From NCBI RefSeq assembly GCF_900091435.1, contig NZ_FMCS01000002.1, positions 1-64,000 on the forward strand: a stretch of DNA of 64,000 nt. Direction: 5' to 3'. A model generated the notes under the pieces. It worked only from the letters and a program-made list of their open reading frames with translations, ran no database searches and was not told where the DNA came from. Each line of letters starts with the position of its first letter. The first letter of the stretch is position 1. Of the stretch, positions 45,816 to 57,370 are shown piece by piece. The translations under genes were made by a program, and so were the position numbers. The stretch comes from Micromonospora chaiyaphumensis. GTDB lineage: Bacteria > Actinomycetota > Actinomycetes > Mycobacteriales > Micromonosporaceae.

Positions 45816-46435
45816 GCCGGTGGTGGACCGAGACGGTCGCCGCGCTGGGAGACGCCGTACCGCTGCCGTTGGCGGCGTTGCTCCTGCTGGCGGGGGCCCT
45901 GCTGCTCGCGCTGGCCTGGTATTTCTTCCCGGCCTGGGTGCCCCGGCGGCTGCCCCGGCTCGCCCGGCCCCGGCTGCCCCGACCCCGGCTCCCTCGACTC
46001 CGGCTCCCCCGGTTCCGGCTGCCGAAGCTGCGGCTGCCCCGGCGGCGGCGCCGGGCCCGGCCGGACGTGCCGGCGGTGCCGGTGCCCGCGCCCCGGTCGC
46101 CCGAGCCGGCGACCGCCGCCCCGGCCGACCTCGCCGACCGACTCGCCGCCGAGGGCCGGTACGCCGAGGCGGTCCGGGAACGGCTGCGCGAGATGGTCCG
46201 CCTCCTCGTGGCGCGCCAGCTCGTCGAGCCCCGCCCCGGGCTGACCGTCACCGAGCTGACCGCGGCCGTGGCCCGGGTCCGGCCCGACGTTCACCCCACC
46301 CTGCACACCGCCGGGGCGATCTTCTCCGACCTCTGGTACGCCCAGCGCCCGGCCACCGCCGCGCACGACCACCGGATGCGCGACCTCGCCGCCGACCTGC
46401 ACCGCGAGCTGGCCGCCGAGGGGAGCGCCCGGTGA
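45812..46435 (+). CDS. DUF4129 domain membrane protein with RLP repeats
   Basis: 207 aa from GTG at 45812. One TM helix is at about 20-38 (LLLLAGALLLALAWYFF). A strikingly regular basic stretch of Arg-Leu-Pro tripeptides follows (about 45-78: PRLPRLRLPRFRLPKLRLPR). The C-terminal DUF4129 domain contains YAEAVRERLREMVRLLVARQ and FSDLWYAQRPATAAHDHRMRDLA. DUF4129 proteins accompany MoxR/DUF58 operons. It is coupled by 4-nt overlaps to both neighbours. Confidence 0.87.
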   Translation: MSRWWTETVAALGDAVPLPLAALLLLAGALLLALAWYFFPAWVPRRLPRLARPRLPRPRLPRLRLPRFRLPKLRLPRRRRRARPDVPAVPVPAPRSPEPATAAPADLADRLAAEGRYAEAVRERLREMVRLLVARQLVEPRPGLTVTELTAAVARVRPDVHPTLHTAGAIFSDLWYAQRPATAAHDHRMRDLAADLHRELAAEGSAR

Positions 46436-47720
46436 CCGCCACCCTCGACCCCGCCCGCCCGGCGGCCGCGCCCGCGCCCCGCCGCCGGTGGCACCGCGTG
46501 GTGGTCCCCGTCGGGCTGGCCGTGCTGCTCATCGTGACCACCCTGGTCCTGCACGCCGTGGACCAGCCCGACCCGACGGACCGGGGTTTCCTGGCCCCGG
46601 CCGCCACCGGCGACGACGGGGGCAGCCGGCTGGCCGAGGCGCTGCGCGCGCAGGGCGTGCCGATCCGCCGGGCGACCGACACGCCGGCCGCCCTGCGGTC
46701 CGCCGGAGCGGGTCCCACCACCCTCTTCGTGCCCGCCCCGGACCTGGTGCACCCGGCCACCCTTGCCGCACTGACCGCGCTCCCGCCCGGCAGCCGGCTG
46801 GTGCTGGTCGAGCCGTCCCGCCGGGTGCTGACCGGCCTGGGCGTGCCGCTGGAGCCCACCGACCGCCGATGGGCCACCCGGGCCGTGCCACCCGAGGCCG
46901 ACGGCACGCCCTGCCGGCTGCCCGAGGCGCTCCGCGCCGGCACCGCCGCCGTGGACCACCAGCGGTACGCCGGGCCGTCCGGCACCGACCGGTGCTACGC
47001 GGGCGCGCTGCGCCGGATCTCCTGGGGCACCGAGGTGGTGGTGGTCGGCGCCAGCGACCCGTTCCGCAACGACCGGATCGACGAGTGGGGCAACCGCGCC
47101 CTCGCCACCGGCCTGCTCGGCGGCGACCGCCCGCTGGTCTGGCTCGACCTGCCCGGCGCCGCGCCGGCACCGACCGGCCCGAGCTGGTCGCCGACTCCGG
47201 ACGACGACGGGACACCCTTGCCCCGGCGCAACGGAGGCCGCGGGAACGACCGGGCGGACCCGCCGCCGACCTGGCACAACCCGCTCTGGGACGCGTTCCC
47301 GCCCTGGTTCTGGGCGGTGCTGGCGCAGCTCGCCGTGGCCGGGCTGCTGCTGGTGCTGTGGCGGGGCCGCCGTCTCGGCCCGCCCGTGTCGGAGCCGTTG
47401 CCGGTGACGGTCCGCGCCGCGGAGACGGTGCTCGGCCGGGCCCGCCTCCACCGCCGGGCCGGCGCCCGGGACGCCACCGCCGCGACGCTGCGCGCCGCCG
47501 CGCTGGACCGCCTGCTGCCCCGGCTCAACCTGCCCGCGGACACGCCGCCCGACGAGGTGGCCGCCCGGGTCGCGGCACACGCGGACGCGGACCCCGAGCG
47601 GGTGGCCGAGCTGCTGCACGGCGCCGCCCCGGAGAACGACCGCGAGCTGCTGGAGCTGGCCCGCGACCTGGACGCCCTGGCCCGTACCCTGGCCCCCCAC
47701 CCGACCGAAGGAGACCCCCG

Positions 47721-47724
<4 letters not shown>
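46432..47724 (+). CDS. DUF4350 domain membrane protein
   Basis: 430 aa from GTG at 46432. TM1 is at about 25-43, the extracytoplasmic DUF4350 domain at about 55-250 (GSRLAEALRAQGVPIRRATD, VVVVGASDPFRNDRIDEWGNRALA), and a second TM near 295-315 (FWAVLAQLAVAGLLLVLW). A cytoplasmic C-terminal region ends with an acidic helical tail. The topology suggests a sensor or receptor that links the periplasm-side domain with the MoxR ATPase encoded next. It corresponds by position to Rv3691. Confidence 0.87.
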
Positions 47725-48706
<982 letters not shown>

Positions 48707-48710
<4 letters not shown>

Positions 48711-50017
48711 CCTGGCGGGCGGGCCTGCTGCTCGCGGCGAGCGCGGTGACCCTGCCGGCCTGGCCGGCGCCGTTCGCCGGCGTCGCCGTGCTGACCGCGG
48801 CGGTGCTGCTGCTGGTCGCCCTCGACTGGCTGCTCGCGGCGCCGCTGCACGGGCTCACCGCCACCCGCGCCGGCGACCGGGCGGTCCGGCTCGGCGGCAC
48901 CGCCACGGTCACCCTGCACCTGGCCAACACCTCCGCCCGCACCCTGCGCGCCCAGGTGCGCGACGCCTGGGTGCCCTCGGCCGGGGCGCGGCCCGACCTC
49001 CCCGCCGGGCGGGTGCACACCGTCGCGCCGGGCGGCACGACCGCCCTGCCGGTCCGGCTCACCCCGGCCCGGCGGGGCGACCGGCCCGCCGTGGCGCTGA
49101 CCGTGCGGTCGCTCGGGCCGCTGCGGCTGGCGTTCCGGCAGCGCGCCGGCCACCCGGCCACGCCACCGTGGACGCTGCGCGTGCTGCCCCGCTTCGACTC
49201 GCGGCGGCACCTGCCCGAGAAGCTGGCCCGGCTGCGGATCATCGACGGCGTCCAGGTGACCCGGGGGCGCGGCCACGGCACCGAGTTCGACACCCTCCGC
49301 GAGTACGTGGTCGGCGACGACGTGCGCTCGATCGACTGGCGCGCCAGCGCCCGCCGCTCGGACGTGCTGGTCCGCACCTGGCGGCCGGAGCGGGACCGGC
49401 GCCTGGTCTGCGTGCTCGACACCGGCCGCACCTCGGCGGTCCGGCTCGGCGACGAGCCCCGCCTGGACACCGCGATCGACGCGGCGCTGCTGCTCACCGC
49501 GCTGGCCGCCCGGGCCGGCGACCGGGTCGACCTGCTCGCCGCCGACACCGCGATCCGGGCCCGGGTGACCGGCAGCGGCCGGCCCGCGCTGCTCGCCCGG
49601 CTGGTGGACGCGGTCGCACCGCTGCAGCCGGCGCTCGTGGAGACCGACTTCGAGCTGATCGCCGGCGAGGTGCTGCGCCGCGAACGGCAGCGGAGCCTCG
49701 TGGTGCTGTTCACCGCCCTGGAGGCCGGCGCGCTCGGCGAGGGCCTGCTGCCGGTGCTGCCCCGGCTGGCCGCCCGGCACCGGGTGGTGCTCGCGGCCGT
49801 ACACGACCCGGTGCTGGCCGGGCTCACCACGGCCCCGCCCGCGAGCCTCGACGACGCGTACGCCGCGGCGGCGGCCTGGCGGGCCCTCGCCGAGCGGGAC
49901 CGCGTCCGGGCCGCCCTGTCCCGGCACGGGGTGACCGTGGTGGACGCTCCCGCCGACCGGCTCGCCCCGGCGGTCGCCGACACCTACCTGCGGCTCAAGT
50001 CCCTCGGCCAGCTCTGA
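48707..50017 (+). CDS. DUF58 domain protein (MoxR partner)
   Basis: 436 aa from ATG at 48707, overlapping the moxR stop by 4 nt. Two adjacent TM helices (about 4-45) come first, then a beta-rich region and the DUF58 signature GTEFDTLREYVVGDDVRSIDWRASAR (about 191-216). A VWA-like fold follows: VCVLDTGRTSA stands where the MIDAS DxSxS would be, but with the Ser positions changed. It probably presents substrate to the MoxR ATPase at the membrane. Its 3' end overlaps the convergent SpoIIM gene by 23 nt. Confidence 0.92.
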
Positions 50018-50948
50018 CGGCCCGCCCGCCGAGCAGCAGCGCGTACGCGAGGAAGGCCAGCCAGACCGTGGCGCCGATCGCCACCCGGACGGCGACCGGC
50101 AGCGGCGCCGGGGTCACGAACGCCTCCAGCAGCGCGGAGACCGCGAAGAGCCCGACCAGGCCGGCGGCGACCACGATGGCCGAGCGGCCCGCCTCCGCGA
50201 CGGCCCGGCCCCGGCTCAGGTGCGCCGGCGGCGCGATCCAGGCCCAGGCGGTCCGCAGCCCGACCCCGGCCGCCACGTAGATGCCGGTCAGTTCGAGCAG
50301 CCCGTGCGGGGTGATCATGCCGAAGAACACGTCGGCCCGGCCGTAGGAGACCATCACCCCGCCGACCACGCCGATGTTCAGCGCGTTCTGCCAGAGCAGC
50401 CAGAGCACCGGCACCACCAGCACACCGGCGGCCAGGCACTGGGCGGCCAGCCAGGCGTTGTGCGTCCACAGGTGGAACGCGAAGGTCGGCGCGGTGAACT
50501 CGGTGTAGTAGCCGGCGAAGCCGGAGTCGACGAGCTGCCGGGCCGCCTCGGCGCCGATGAACGCGGCAGCGGTGTCCGGGTGCCCGGCGACGAACCAGAT
50601 GAGGAACGCGGTGAGCGCGCTGAACCCGGTGGCCACCGCGCACCACCAGGGCCAGGCCCGGTAGAGGGCGGCCGGCAGGTCGGCGACGAGGAACCGGCCC
50701 ACGGCCGCCCACGAGGGCCGGGGGCGTCCGGTGATCCGGGCCCGCGCCGCGAGCACCAGGTGGGACAGGCGGCCGACCAGCACCGGTTCCGGGGCCCGGC
50801 TGCGCAGGGCGGAGAGGTGGGTGGCGGCCCGCTGGTAGAGCGCCACCAGCTCGTCCACCTCGGCGGCGTCCAGCCGGCGCCGGCCGGTCAACTGCTCCAG
50901 CCGCCGCCACTCGGCGCCGTGCTCGGCCACGTACGCGTCGAGATCCAC
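49995..50948 (-). CDS. Stage II sporulation protein M family membrane protein
   Basis: 317 aa from GTG at 50948, with GGGGGAGGG upstream. The soluble N terminus is MDLDAYVAEHGAEWRRLEQLTGRRR. The SpoIIM domain has about five TM helices, with the conserved FIGAEAARQL, FAFHLWTHNAW and MITPHGLLELTGIYVAAGVGLR blocks. SpoIIM is an engulfment-machinery component in Bacillus. In actinobacteria the family sits with RDD and MoxR/DUF58 genes (Rv3694c-like) and its role is unknown. It is convergent with the DUF58 gene and divergent from the RDD gene. Confidence 0.92.
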   Translation of the reverse strand: MDLDAYVAEHGAEWRRLEQLTGRRRLDAAEVDELVALYQRAATHLSALRSRAPEPVLVGRLSHLVLAARARITGRPRPSWAAVGRFLVADLPAALYRAWPWWCAVATGFSALTAFLIWFVAGHPDTAAAFIGAEAARQLVDSGFAGYYTEFTAPTFAFHLWTHNAWLAAQCLAAGVLVVPVLWLLWQNALNIGVVGGVMVSYGRADVFFGMITPHGLLELTGIYVAAGVGLRTAWAWIAPPAHLSRGRAVAEAGRSAIVVAAGLVGLFAVSALLEAFVTPAPLPVAVRVAIGATVWLAFLAYALLLGGRAVRAGRGT

Positions 50949-50989
50949 TAGCCCTCCCCCGTCCGGCGCCCATAGTGTTCACTGAGCGG

Positions 50990-51958
50990 GTGCGCGCGCA
51001 ACCACCCCCTCCGGCACCGTGGGCCGACGCCGGTCTGGTCAGCGGCGAGGCCGTGGAGCTGGACGTCCGGGTGGCCCGGCTCGGCTCCCGGGTGCTCGCC
51101 CTGCTGATCGACCTCGTGGCCCAGCTCGTGGTGGCGCTGCTGCTCGGCACGGCGCTGTCGGTGCTGGTGATGAGCCTGCCGGGGGACGTCATGGATGCCG
51201 CGCTGGCCGGCGGGATGCAGCTCGTGCTGCTGGTGCTGGTGCTTGTCGGCTACCCGGTGCTCATGGAGCGCTTCGCCGGCGGCCGGACGCTGGGCAAGCT
51301 GGCCGTGGGGCTCCGGGTGGTGCGCGCCGACGGCGGCCCGGTCGGCGTCGGCCAGTCGCTGACCCGCGCGCTGGTGGGCGTGGCGGTCGAGTGGCCGGGG
51401 CTCGTGCTGCCGTTGCTGAGCTGGGCGGCGAGCGTGACGGTGATGCTGTCCGATCCGCGCGGGCGGCGGCTCGGCGACCTGGTGGCCGGGACGCTCGTGG
51501 TGCACACCCGCAGCGTCGGGGGATGGCGGCCGGGCCCGCCGCCCGTGCCGCCGCTGCTCGGCTGGGCCGGCACCCTCGACCTGACCCGCCTGGACGACGG
51601 GCTGGCGTTGGCCGTCCGGCAGTACCTGGGCCGGTTGCACCAGCTCGCGCAGCCCGACCGGATCCGGCTGGGACGGGAACTGTGGGCCGAGGTCGCCGCG
51701 GTCACCGCGCCGCCCCCGCCGTGGGTCGCGCCCGAACCGGCGTACCTGGCCGCCGTGCTGGCCGAGCGGGGTCGCCGGGCCGCGTACCGGCTGGGCCGCG
51801 CGCGGGCGGTCACCGCCACGCTGTGGCCCGAGCTGGCGCCCGCGCCCGTGGCCGCGCCGGCCCCGACCCTGTTGCGGCCCGCCGCGCCGGCGCCCGCCGT
51901 CCCCGCCCGGACCGATCCGGTACGCGGACAGTCCACCTCGGTCGAGGCGAGGCGCTGA
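50990..51958 (+). CDS. RDD family membrane protein
   Basis: 322 aa from GTG at 50990. An alternative GTG at 50975 overlaps a CATAGT -10 box at 50971-50976, so the shorter start is preferred. The RDD domain (about 20-170) contains VARLGSRVLALLIDLVAQLVV, with the Arg-Asp pair, FAGGRTLGKLAVGLRVV and SDPRGRRLGDLVAGTLVV. The C-terminal 140 residues are a soluble Pro/Ala-rich tail. RDD proteins are thought to transport small solutes or sodium. The gene is divergent, 41 nt from the spoIIM start. Confidence 0.9.
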   Translation: MRAQPPPPAPWADAGLVSGEAVELDVRVARLGSRVLALLIDLVAQLVVALLLGTALSVLVMSLPGDVMDAALAGGMQLVLLVLVLVGYPVLMERFAGGRTLGKLAVGLRVVRADGGPVGVGQSLTRALVGVAVEWPGLVLPLLSWAASVTVMLSDPRGRRLGDLVAGTLVVHTRSVGGWRPGPPPVPPLLGWAGTLDLTRLDDGLALAVRQYLGRLHQLAQPDRIRLGRELWAEVAAVTAPPPPWVAPEPAYLAAVLAERGRRAAYRLGRARAVTATLWPELAPAPVAAPAPTLLRPAAPAPAVPARTDPVRGQSTSVEARR

Positions 51959-51962
51959 CCGG

Positions 51963-53264
51963 TCAGGAGAAGAGCGCCCGGCCCCACCAGTCGGCGGCGT
52001 CGCGGACACCGGGCGGGCAGGCGAACAGGCCGCTGGAGACGTGCCGCAGGTATTCGTTCATGGCGTCGTTGCGGGCCAGCCGCGTCTGGATCGGCACGAA
52101 CTGCTTGCGCGGGTCCCGCTGGTAGGCGATGAAGAAGAGCCCGGCGTCGAGCCGGCCCAGCCCGTCCGACCCGTCCACGAAGTTGTAGCCCCGGCGCAGC
52201 AGGCGGGCGCCGTCGTTCTGGTCGGGGTGGGCGAGCCGGACGTGCGCGGTCTCGGCGATCACCGGCTCGCCGTCGTCGCCCTTGGCGGCGAAGTCCGGCT
52301 CGTCGAACTCGGCGCGCTTGCCGAGCGGCGCGCCGCTGCCCTTGGTCCGCCCGACGATCATCTCCTGCTCGGCCAGCGGGCTGCGGTCCCAGGTCTCGAC
52401 GAGCATCCGGATCTTGCGGGTGACCAGGTAGGACCCGCCGGTCATCCAGTCGGCGCCGTCACCGGGCTGCGCCCACAGCTGCTCGCGGAGCAGGTCGGTC
52501 TCCTCGGCCTTGAGGTTCGCGGTGCCGTCCTTGAAGCCGAACAGGTTGCGTGGGGTGGCCTGCCCCCGCGACGTCGACGAGGTACGCCCGAAGCCGAGCT
52601 GCGACCAGCGGACGCTGACCACGCCCATGCCGATCCGGGCCAGGTTGCGGATGGCGTGCACCGCGACCTGCGGGTCGTTGGCGCAGGCCTGGACGCAGAT
52701 GTCGCCGCCGGAGAGCTCGGGCTTGAGCGCGTCGCCGGCGAAGTGCGGCAGGTCGGCCAGGGCGGCGGGCCGCTTGGCGGCGATGCCGAACCGGTCCTTG
52801 CCCTGGGCGTCGCGGAACAGCGTCGGCCCGAAGCCGACGGTGATGGTGAGCTGCGACGGGGGCAGCCCGAGCGCCTCGCCGGTGTCGTCCGGCGGGGCCT
52901 CCGGCACGCCGTCGACCGCGCCGATCAGCCCGGCGTCCTTGCCGGCGGTCATCCGGGCCGCGGCGGCGGTCCACTCCTGGAGCAGCGCGACGAGCCGGGC
53001 CCGGTCCTTGGTGATGACGTCGAAGGCGACGAAGTGCAGCCGGTCCTGGGCCGGGGTGATGATGCCGGCCTGGTGCTCGCCGTGGAACGGGACCGCGCCG
53101 GCCGCCGTCTCGGTGGCGGACGCCTGGTCGCCGCCGCCGAACAGGGCACCCGCGCCGACCGCCACCCCGGCGACGCCGGCCACGCCGGCTCCGGCCAGGG
53201 TGATGGCCCGGCGCCGGGACACCCCGGCGCCGCGGGTCGTCTCGTCGGTGCTCGGCTCGCTCAT
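51963..53264 (-). CDS. efeB: DyP-type peroxidase/deferrochelatase EfeB
   Basis: 433 aa from ATG at 53264, with GGAGGTGA upstream. The twin-arginine signal is SRRRAITLAGAGVAG (about 17-31). The DyP domain has the distinctive GXXDG motif (GFKDGTANL), a heme-binding His in the C-terminal half and the family end RNDAMNEYLRHVSSGLFACPPG. It is a heme protein exported folded by Tat, and oxidises Fe(II) or extracts heme iron as part of EfeUOB. It is the last gene of the operon, 23 nt after efeO. Confidence 0.95.
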   Translation of the reverse strand: MSEPSTDETTRGAGVSRRRAITLAGAGVAGVAGVAVGAGALFGGGDQASATETAAGAVPFHGEHQAGIITPAQDRLHFVAFDVITKDRARLVALLQEWTAAAARMTAGKDAGLIGAVDGVPEAPPDDTGEALGLPPSQLTITVGFGPTLFRDAQGKDRFGIAAKRPAALADLPHFAGDALKPELSGGDICVQACANDPQVAVHAIRNLARIGMGVVSVRWSQLGFGRTSSTSRGQATPRNLFGFKDGTANLKAEETDLLREQLWAQPGDGADWMTGGSYLVTRKIRMLVETWDRSPLAEQEMIVGRTKGSGAPLGKRAEFDEPDFAAKGDDGEPVIAETAHVRLAHPDQNDGARLLRRGYNFVDGSDGLGRLDAGLFFIAYQRDPRKQFVPIQTRLARNDAMNEYLRHVSSGLFACPPGVRDAADWWGRALFS

Positions 53265-53287
53265 CACGTCACCTCCGGACCCGGTCG

Positions 53288-54418
53288 TCATCGGGCGACG
53301 ACCGCGGCAACCTTGCTGATCGGCTCGGCCAGGGCGTTGATGCTGTCGGACAGTTCCTTGAGCTCGGCCTTGCTGAGCTGGGTGTGCAGCTTCCAGCCGT
53401 CGCCGGCGCGGTGCTTGCCGAGGGCGGTCTCGACGGCGGCGAACTCGGTGTCGAGCTGCTTGACCAGGTCGGGCGAGCGCTGCTCCAGGGCGGGGCGCAG
53501 CGCGGCGATGGCCGCCTTCGAGCCCTCCAGGTTGGCGTTGAAGTCCCAGAGGTCGGTGTGCGAGTACCGCTCCTCCTCGCCGGTGATCTTGCCGCTGGCG
53601 ACCTCGTCGAGGAGCGCCTTGGCGCCGTTGGCGAGCTGGAGCGGGGTGAGCTTCTCGGCGTTGGCCTTGGCCACGATCGCCTTCACGTCGACGAGGAGCT
53701 GGTCGGCGATGGCGCCGTCCTTGCTGACGTCACCGGTGGTCCACAGGTCCTTCTCGATCCGGTGGAAGCCGGTGAACTGCATGCCCTCCTCGACGACCTC
53801 CTCGCGGCCGTCGATCTTCGGGTCGAGGTCGCCGAAGCTCTCGGCGACCGGCTCGATCCGCTCCCAGTAGGTGCGGGCCACCGGGTACAGGTCCTTGGCC
53901 TTGGCCACGTCGTTGGCCTTGACCGCGGCCACGAACTCCTCGGTCCTGGTGAGCAGCGCGCCGGTCTGGCTCTGCACGTAGCGCTGGTAGCTGGCGGTGG
54001 CCTGGCTGAGCGCGGCGTCGGGGGCGACGGTCGCGACGGTGCCGCTGACCTTCAGCGCGCCCCGGATGCCGCGGCCGCTCATGCCGGGCTTGCAGGCGGT
54101 CTCGTACGTGCCGGCGGGCAGTTCGACGCGCAGCTCGCGGCTCAGCCCGGGAGCGATGTTCTCGACCTCACCCATCACCCGGTCGCCGGCGGCGTAGACG
54201 TAGAACTCGTTGACCTTGGACCCGTTGTTGGTCACCTTGAAGGTGACCTGGCCGGCCTCGATCTCGGTGCTGTCGACCTCGCAGGCGCTGTCGGTGGCCT
54301 TGACGGCGATCGGGCCCCCGGCCTTGGCGTCGGAGTCGTCACCGCCCCCGCAACCGGCCAGTCCCGCGAGGGCGAGCACCCCGGCGGCAGCGGGCACGAC
54401 GAGTCGAGTGGTACGCAT
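53288..54418 (-). CDS. efeO: Iron uptake lipoprotein EfeO
   Basis: 376 aa. The lipoprotein signal ends ALAGLAGC with C23. The N-terminal cupredoxin-like domain (about 35-125) and the C-terminal peptidase-M75-like domain with the FTGFHRIEKDLW (HxxE) iron-site motif are both present. EfeO binds ferrous or ferric iron at the outer membrane face and passes it to EfeU. RBS GAGGAG before the ATG. It lies 28 nt downstream of efeU. Confidence 0.95.
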   Translation of the reverse strand: MRTTRLVVPAAAGVLALAGLAGCGGGDDSDAKAGGPIAVKATDSACEVDSTEIEAGQVTFKVTNNGSKVNEFYVYAAGDRVMGEVENIAPGLSRELRVELPAGTYETACKPGMSGRGIRGALKVSGTVATVAPDAALSQATASYQRYVQSQTGALLTRTEEFVAAVKANDVAKAKDLYPVARTYWERIEPVAESFGDLDPKIDGREEVVEEGMQFTGFHRIEKDLWTTGDVSKDGAIADQLLVDVKAIVAKANAEKLTPLQLANGAKALLDEVASGKITGEEERYSHTDLWDFNANLEGSKAAIAALRPALEQRSPDLVKQLDTEFAAVETALGKHRAGDGWKLHTQLSKAELKELSDSINALAEPISKVAAVVAR

Positions 54419-54446
54419 CGGTGATGTCTCCTCGAGAACGGGCGGG

Positions 54447-55373
54447 TCAGGCGCGCTGGGGCGCGGTGTCGGTGGAAGCCTCGGTGGCGGCGGGCCCGGC
54501 CGGCGTGCTCGCGGCCTCGGTGGCCGGGGCCGGCGGGGCGGCGGGTGCGGCGGGCCGGGCCGGGGCGGCCGGCTTGCGCAGGAAGAGCACGAGCACCGGG
54601 ACCGCGTAGGCCACCCAGGCGATCGTCTCCAGCACCGTGGGTGCGGCGGTGATGTTGAACATGCCGGCGAGCAGCGCGCCGTACCAGGCGTTCGGGTCGA
54701 GCGTCGAGGAGATGTCGAAGGCCTGGTTGTTCAGGCCGGGCAGCACGCCGGCCTCCTGGAAGTCGTGCACGCCGTACTTGAGGATGCCGGCGGCGACCAG
54801 GATCAGCAGCGCGCCGGTCCAGGTGAAGAACTTGCTGAGGTTGATCTTCAGGGCGCTGCGGTAGAGCAGGAAGCCGATCACCACGGCGGTGGCGACGCCG
54901 CCGGCCAGCGAGAGCAGCGCGCCGGCGCCGGTGCCGCCGGCCGCGCTCTGCGCGGCGGAGTAGAAGATGAGCGCGGTCTCCAGGCCCTCCCGGATGACCG
55001 CCAGGAAGGCCATGCCCGCGACCGCGAGGGAGCCGACGGCGAGCGCCTCGGTGAGCTTGCCCCGCAGTTCGCCGGCGATCGTCCGGGCGGCCGTGCGCAT
55101 CCAGAAGATCATCCAGGTCACGAAGACCACGGCGGCCACCGAGGTGACGGCCTCGAACAGCTCGCGGTCCTCGGAGCGGGCCAGCAGCGACGTCGAGGTG
55201 TACTCGATCAGCCAGCCGAAGACGACGGAGAGCACCACGGCCAGGCCGACCCCGGCCCAGACCTGCGGCAGCCGGTCACGCCGCTGCGACTTCACGAGGA
55301 AGGCGACCAGGATGCTGACCACCAGGGTCGCTTCCAGGCCCTCGCGCAGGCCGATCAGGTACGTGGCGAACAT
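54447..55373 (-). CDS. efeU: Iron permease EfeU (FTR1 family)
   Basis: 308 aa. Seven TM helices with two REGLE iron-binding motifs, at residues 10-14 and 128-132, as in FTR1/EfeU permeases. The C-terminal tail is a long Ala/Pro-rich extension (about 265-308) not typical of E. coli EfeU. It takes up iron delivered by EfeO/EfeB. First gene of the operon, 18 nt from the iron-box-like palindrome upstream. Confidence 0.95.
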   Translation of the reverse strand: MFATYLIGLREGLEATLVVSILVAFLVKSQRRDRLPQVWAGVGLAVVLSVVFGWLIEYTSTSLLARSEDRELFEAVTSVAAVVFVTWMIFWMRTAARTIAGELRGKLTEALAVGSLAVAGMAFLAVIREGLETALIFYSAAQSAAGGTGAGALLSLAGGVATAVVIGFLLYRSALKINLSKFFTWTGALLILVAAGILKYGVHDFQEAGVLPGLNNQAFDISSTLDPNAWYGALLAGMFNITAAPTVLETIAWVAYAVPVLVLFLRKPAAPARPAAPAAPPAPATEAASTPAGPAATEASTDTAPQRA

Positions 55374-55390
55374 CGGTACTCCGTAGTCGG

Positions 55391-55414
55391 TAAGGCACGC
55401 CTCAGTTAACTTAG
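55391..55414 (-). promoter_or_regulatory. Candidate DtxR/IdeR-type iron box upstream of efeUOB
   Basis: An imperfect palindrome TAAGGC-AC-GCCTCA (55391-55404) followed by GTTAACTTAG, 18-41 nt before efeU. It resembles the TTAGG-type iron box of DtxR/IdeR repressors and is positioned to block transcription when iron is plentiful. Confidence 0.5.
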
Positions 55415-55531
55415 GGCAGCCATACCTTCCTCCTGATCGGGTCGGCCGTCAAGTTGTTCATGGCCACATCACCCGAACCGTCCGCAGCCCGACACGCGCA
55501 GCTCACCGCCGCTTCGCCCCGCGTACGCGAA

Positions 55532-55571
55532 GGGGACCGGGACGGCCGCGCGGCGGCCGCCTCCGGTCCCC
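55532..55571 (-). terminator. Terminator after ahcY
   Basis: The outer stem is GGGGACCGG / CCGGTCCCC and the inner stem GCGGCC-type, just past the ahcY stop codon. Confidence 0.65.
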
Positions 55572-55585
55572 TCCGGACACGGAAC

Positions 55586-57085
<1,500 letters not shown>

Positions 57086-57192
57086 GGAAGCTCCTGTCGA
57101 ACGAAGACTGCGCAGCCTTCCACCTTACGCGCGTGGCTTTCTTCTCCCCGGCCCGGTTGGCCGACGCGGTAACGGCCCGGTCGGCGGACAGC

Positions 57193-57248
57193 GCACGGGG
57201 CGGTCGGTCGTGAACGGACTTTCCGCTCACGGCCCGGCCGCCCCGTGC
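57193..57248 (-). promoter_or_regulatory. Long hairpin between manA and ahcY
   Basis: A near-perfect stem of about 26 bp whose base is GCACGGGGCGG (57193-57203) pairing with CCGCCCCGTGC (57238-57248). It continues inward with one bulge to a small CTT loop. It lies 108 nt before ahcY and 123 nt after manA, and could be the manA terminator or an ahcY leader structure. No SAH riboswitch consensus was recognised. Confidence 0.55.
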
Positions 57249-57370
57249 ATCCCCCCGGTTTGGTTCCCCCGCGCGTTACCGGACCTTCGTCGCGACAACG
57301 CTGCGTACCCATAGAGTCACACCGAGTGACTGGGCCGTCAAGCCGTTTCGGGAAAGTCGGACTTGCTCGC

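Noticed and set aside
57086..57370. SAH riboswitch before ahcY
   Set aside because: The conserved SAH-I core could not be recognised. Only a long simple hairpin is present.
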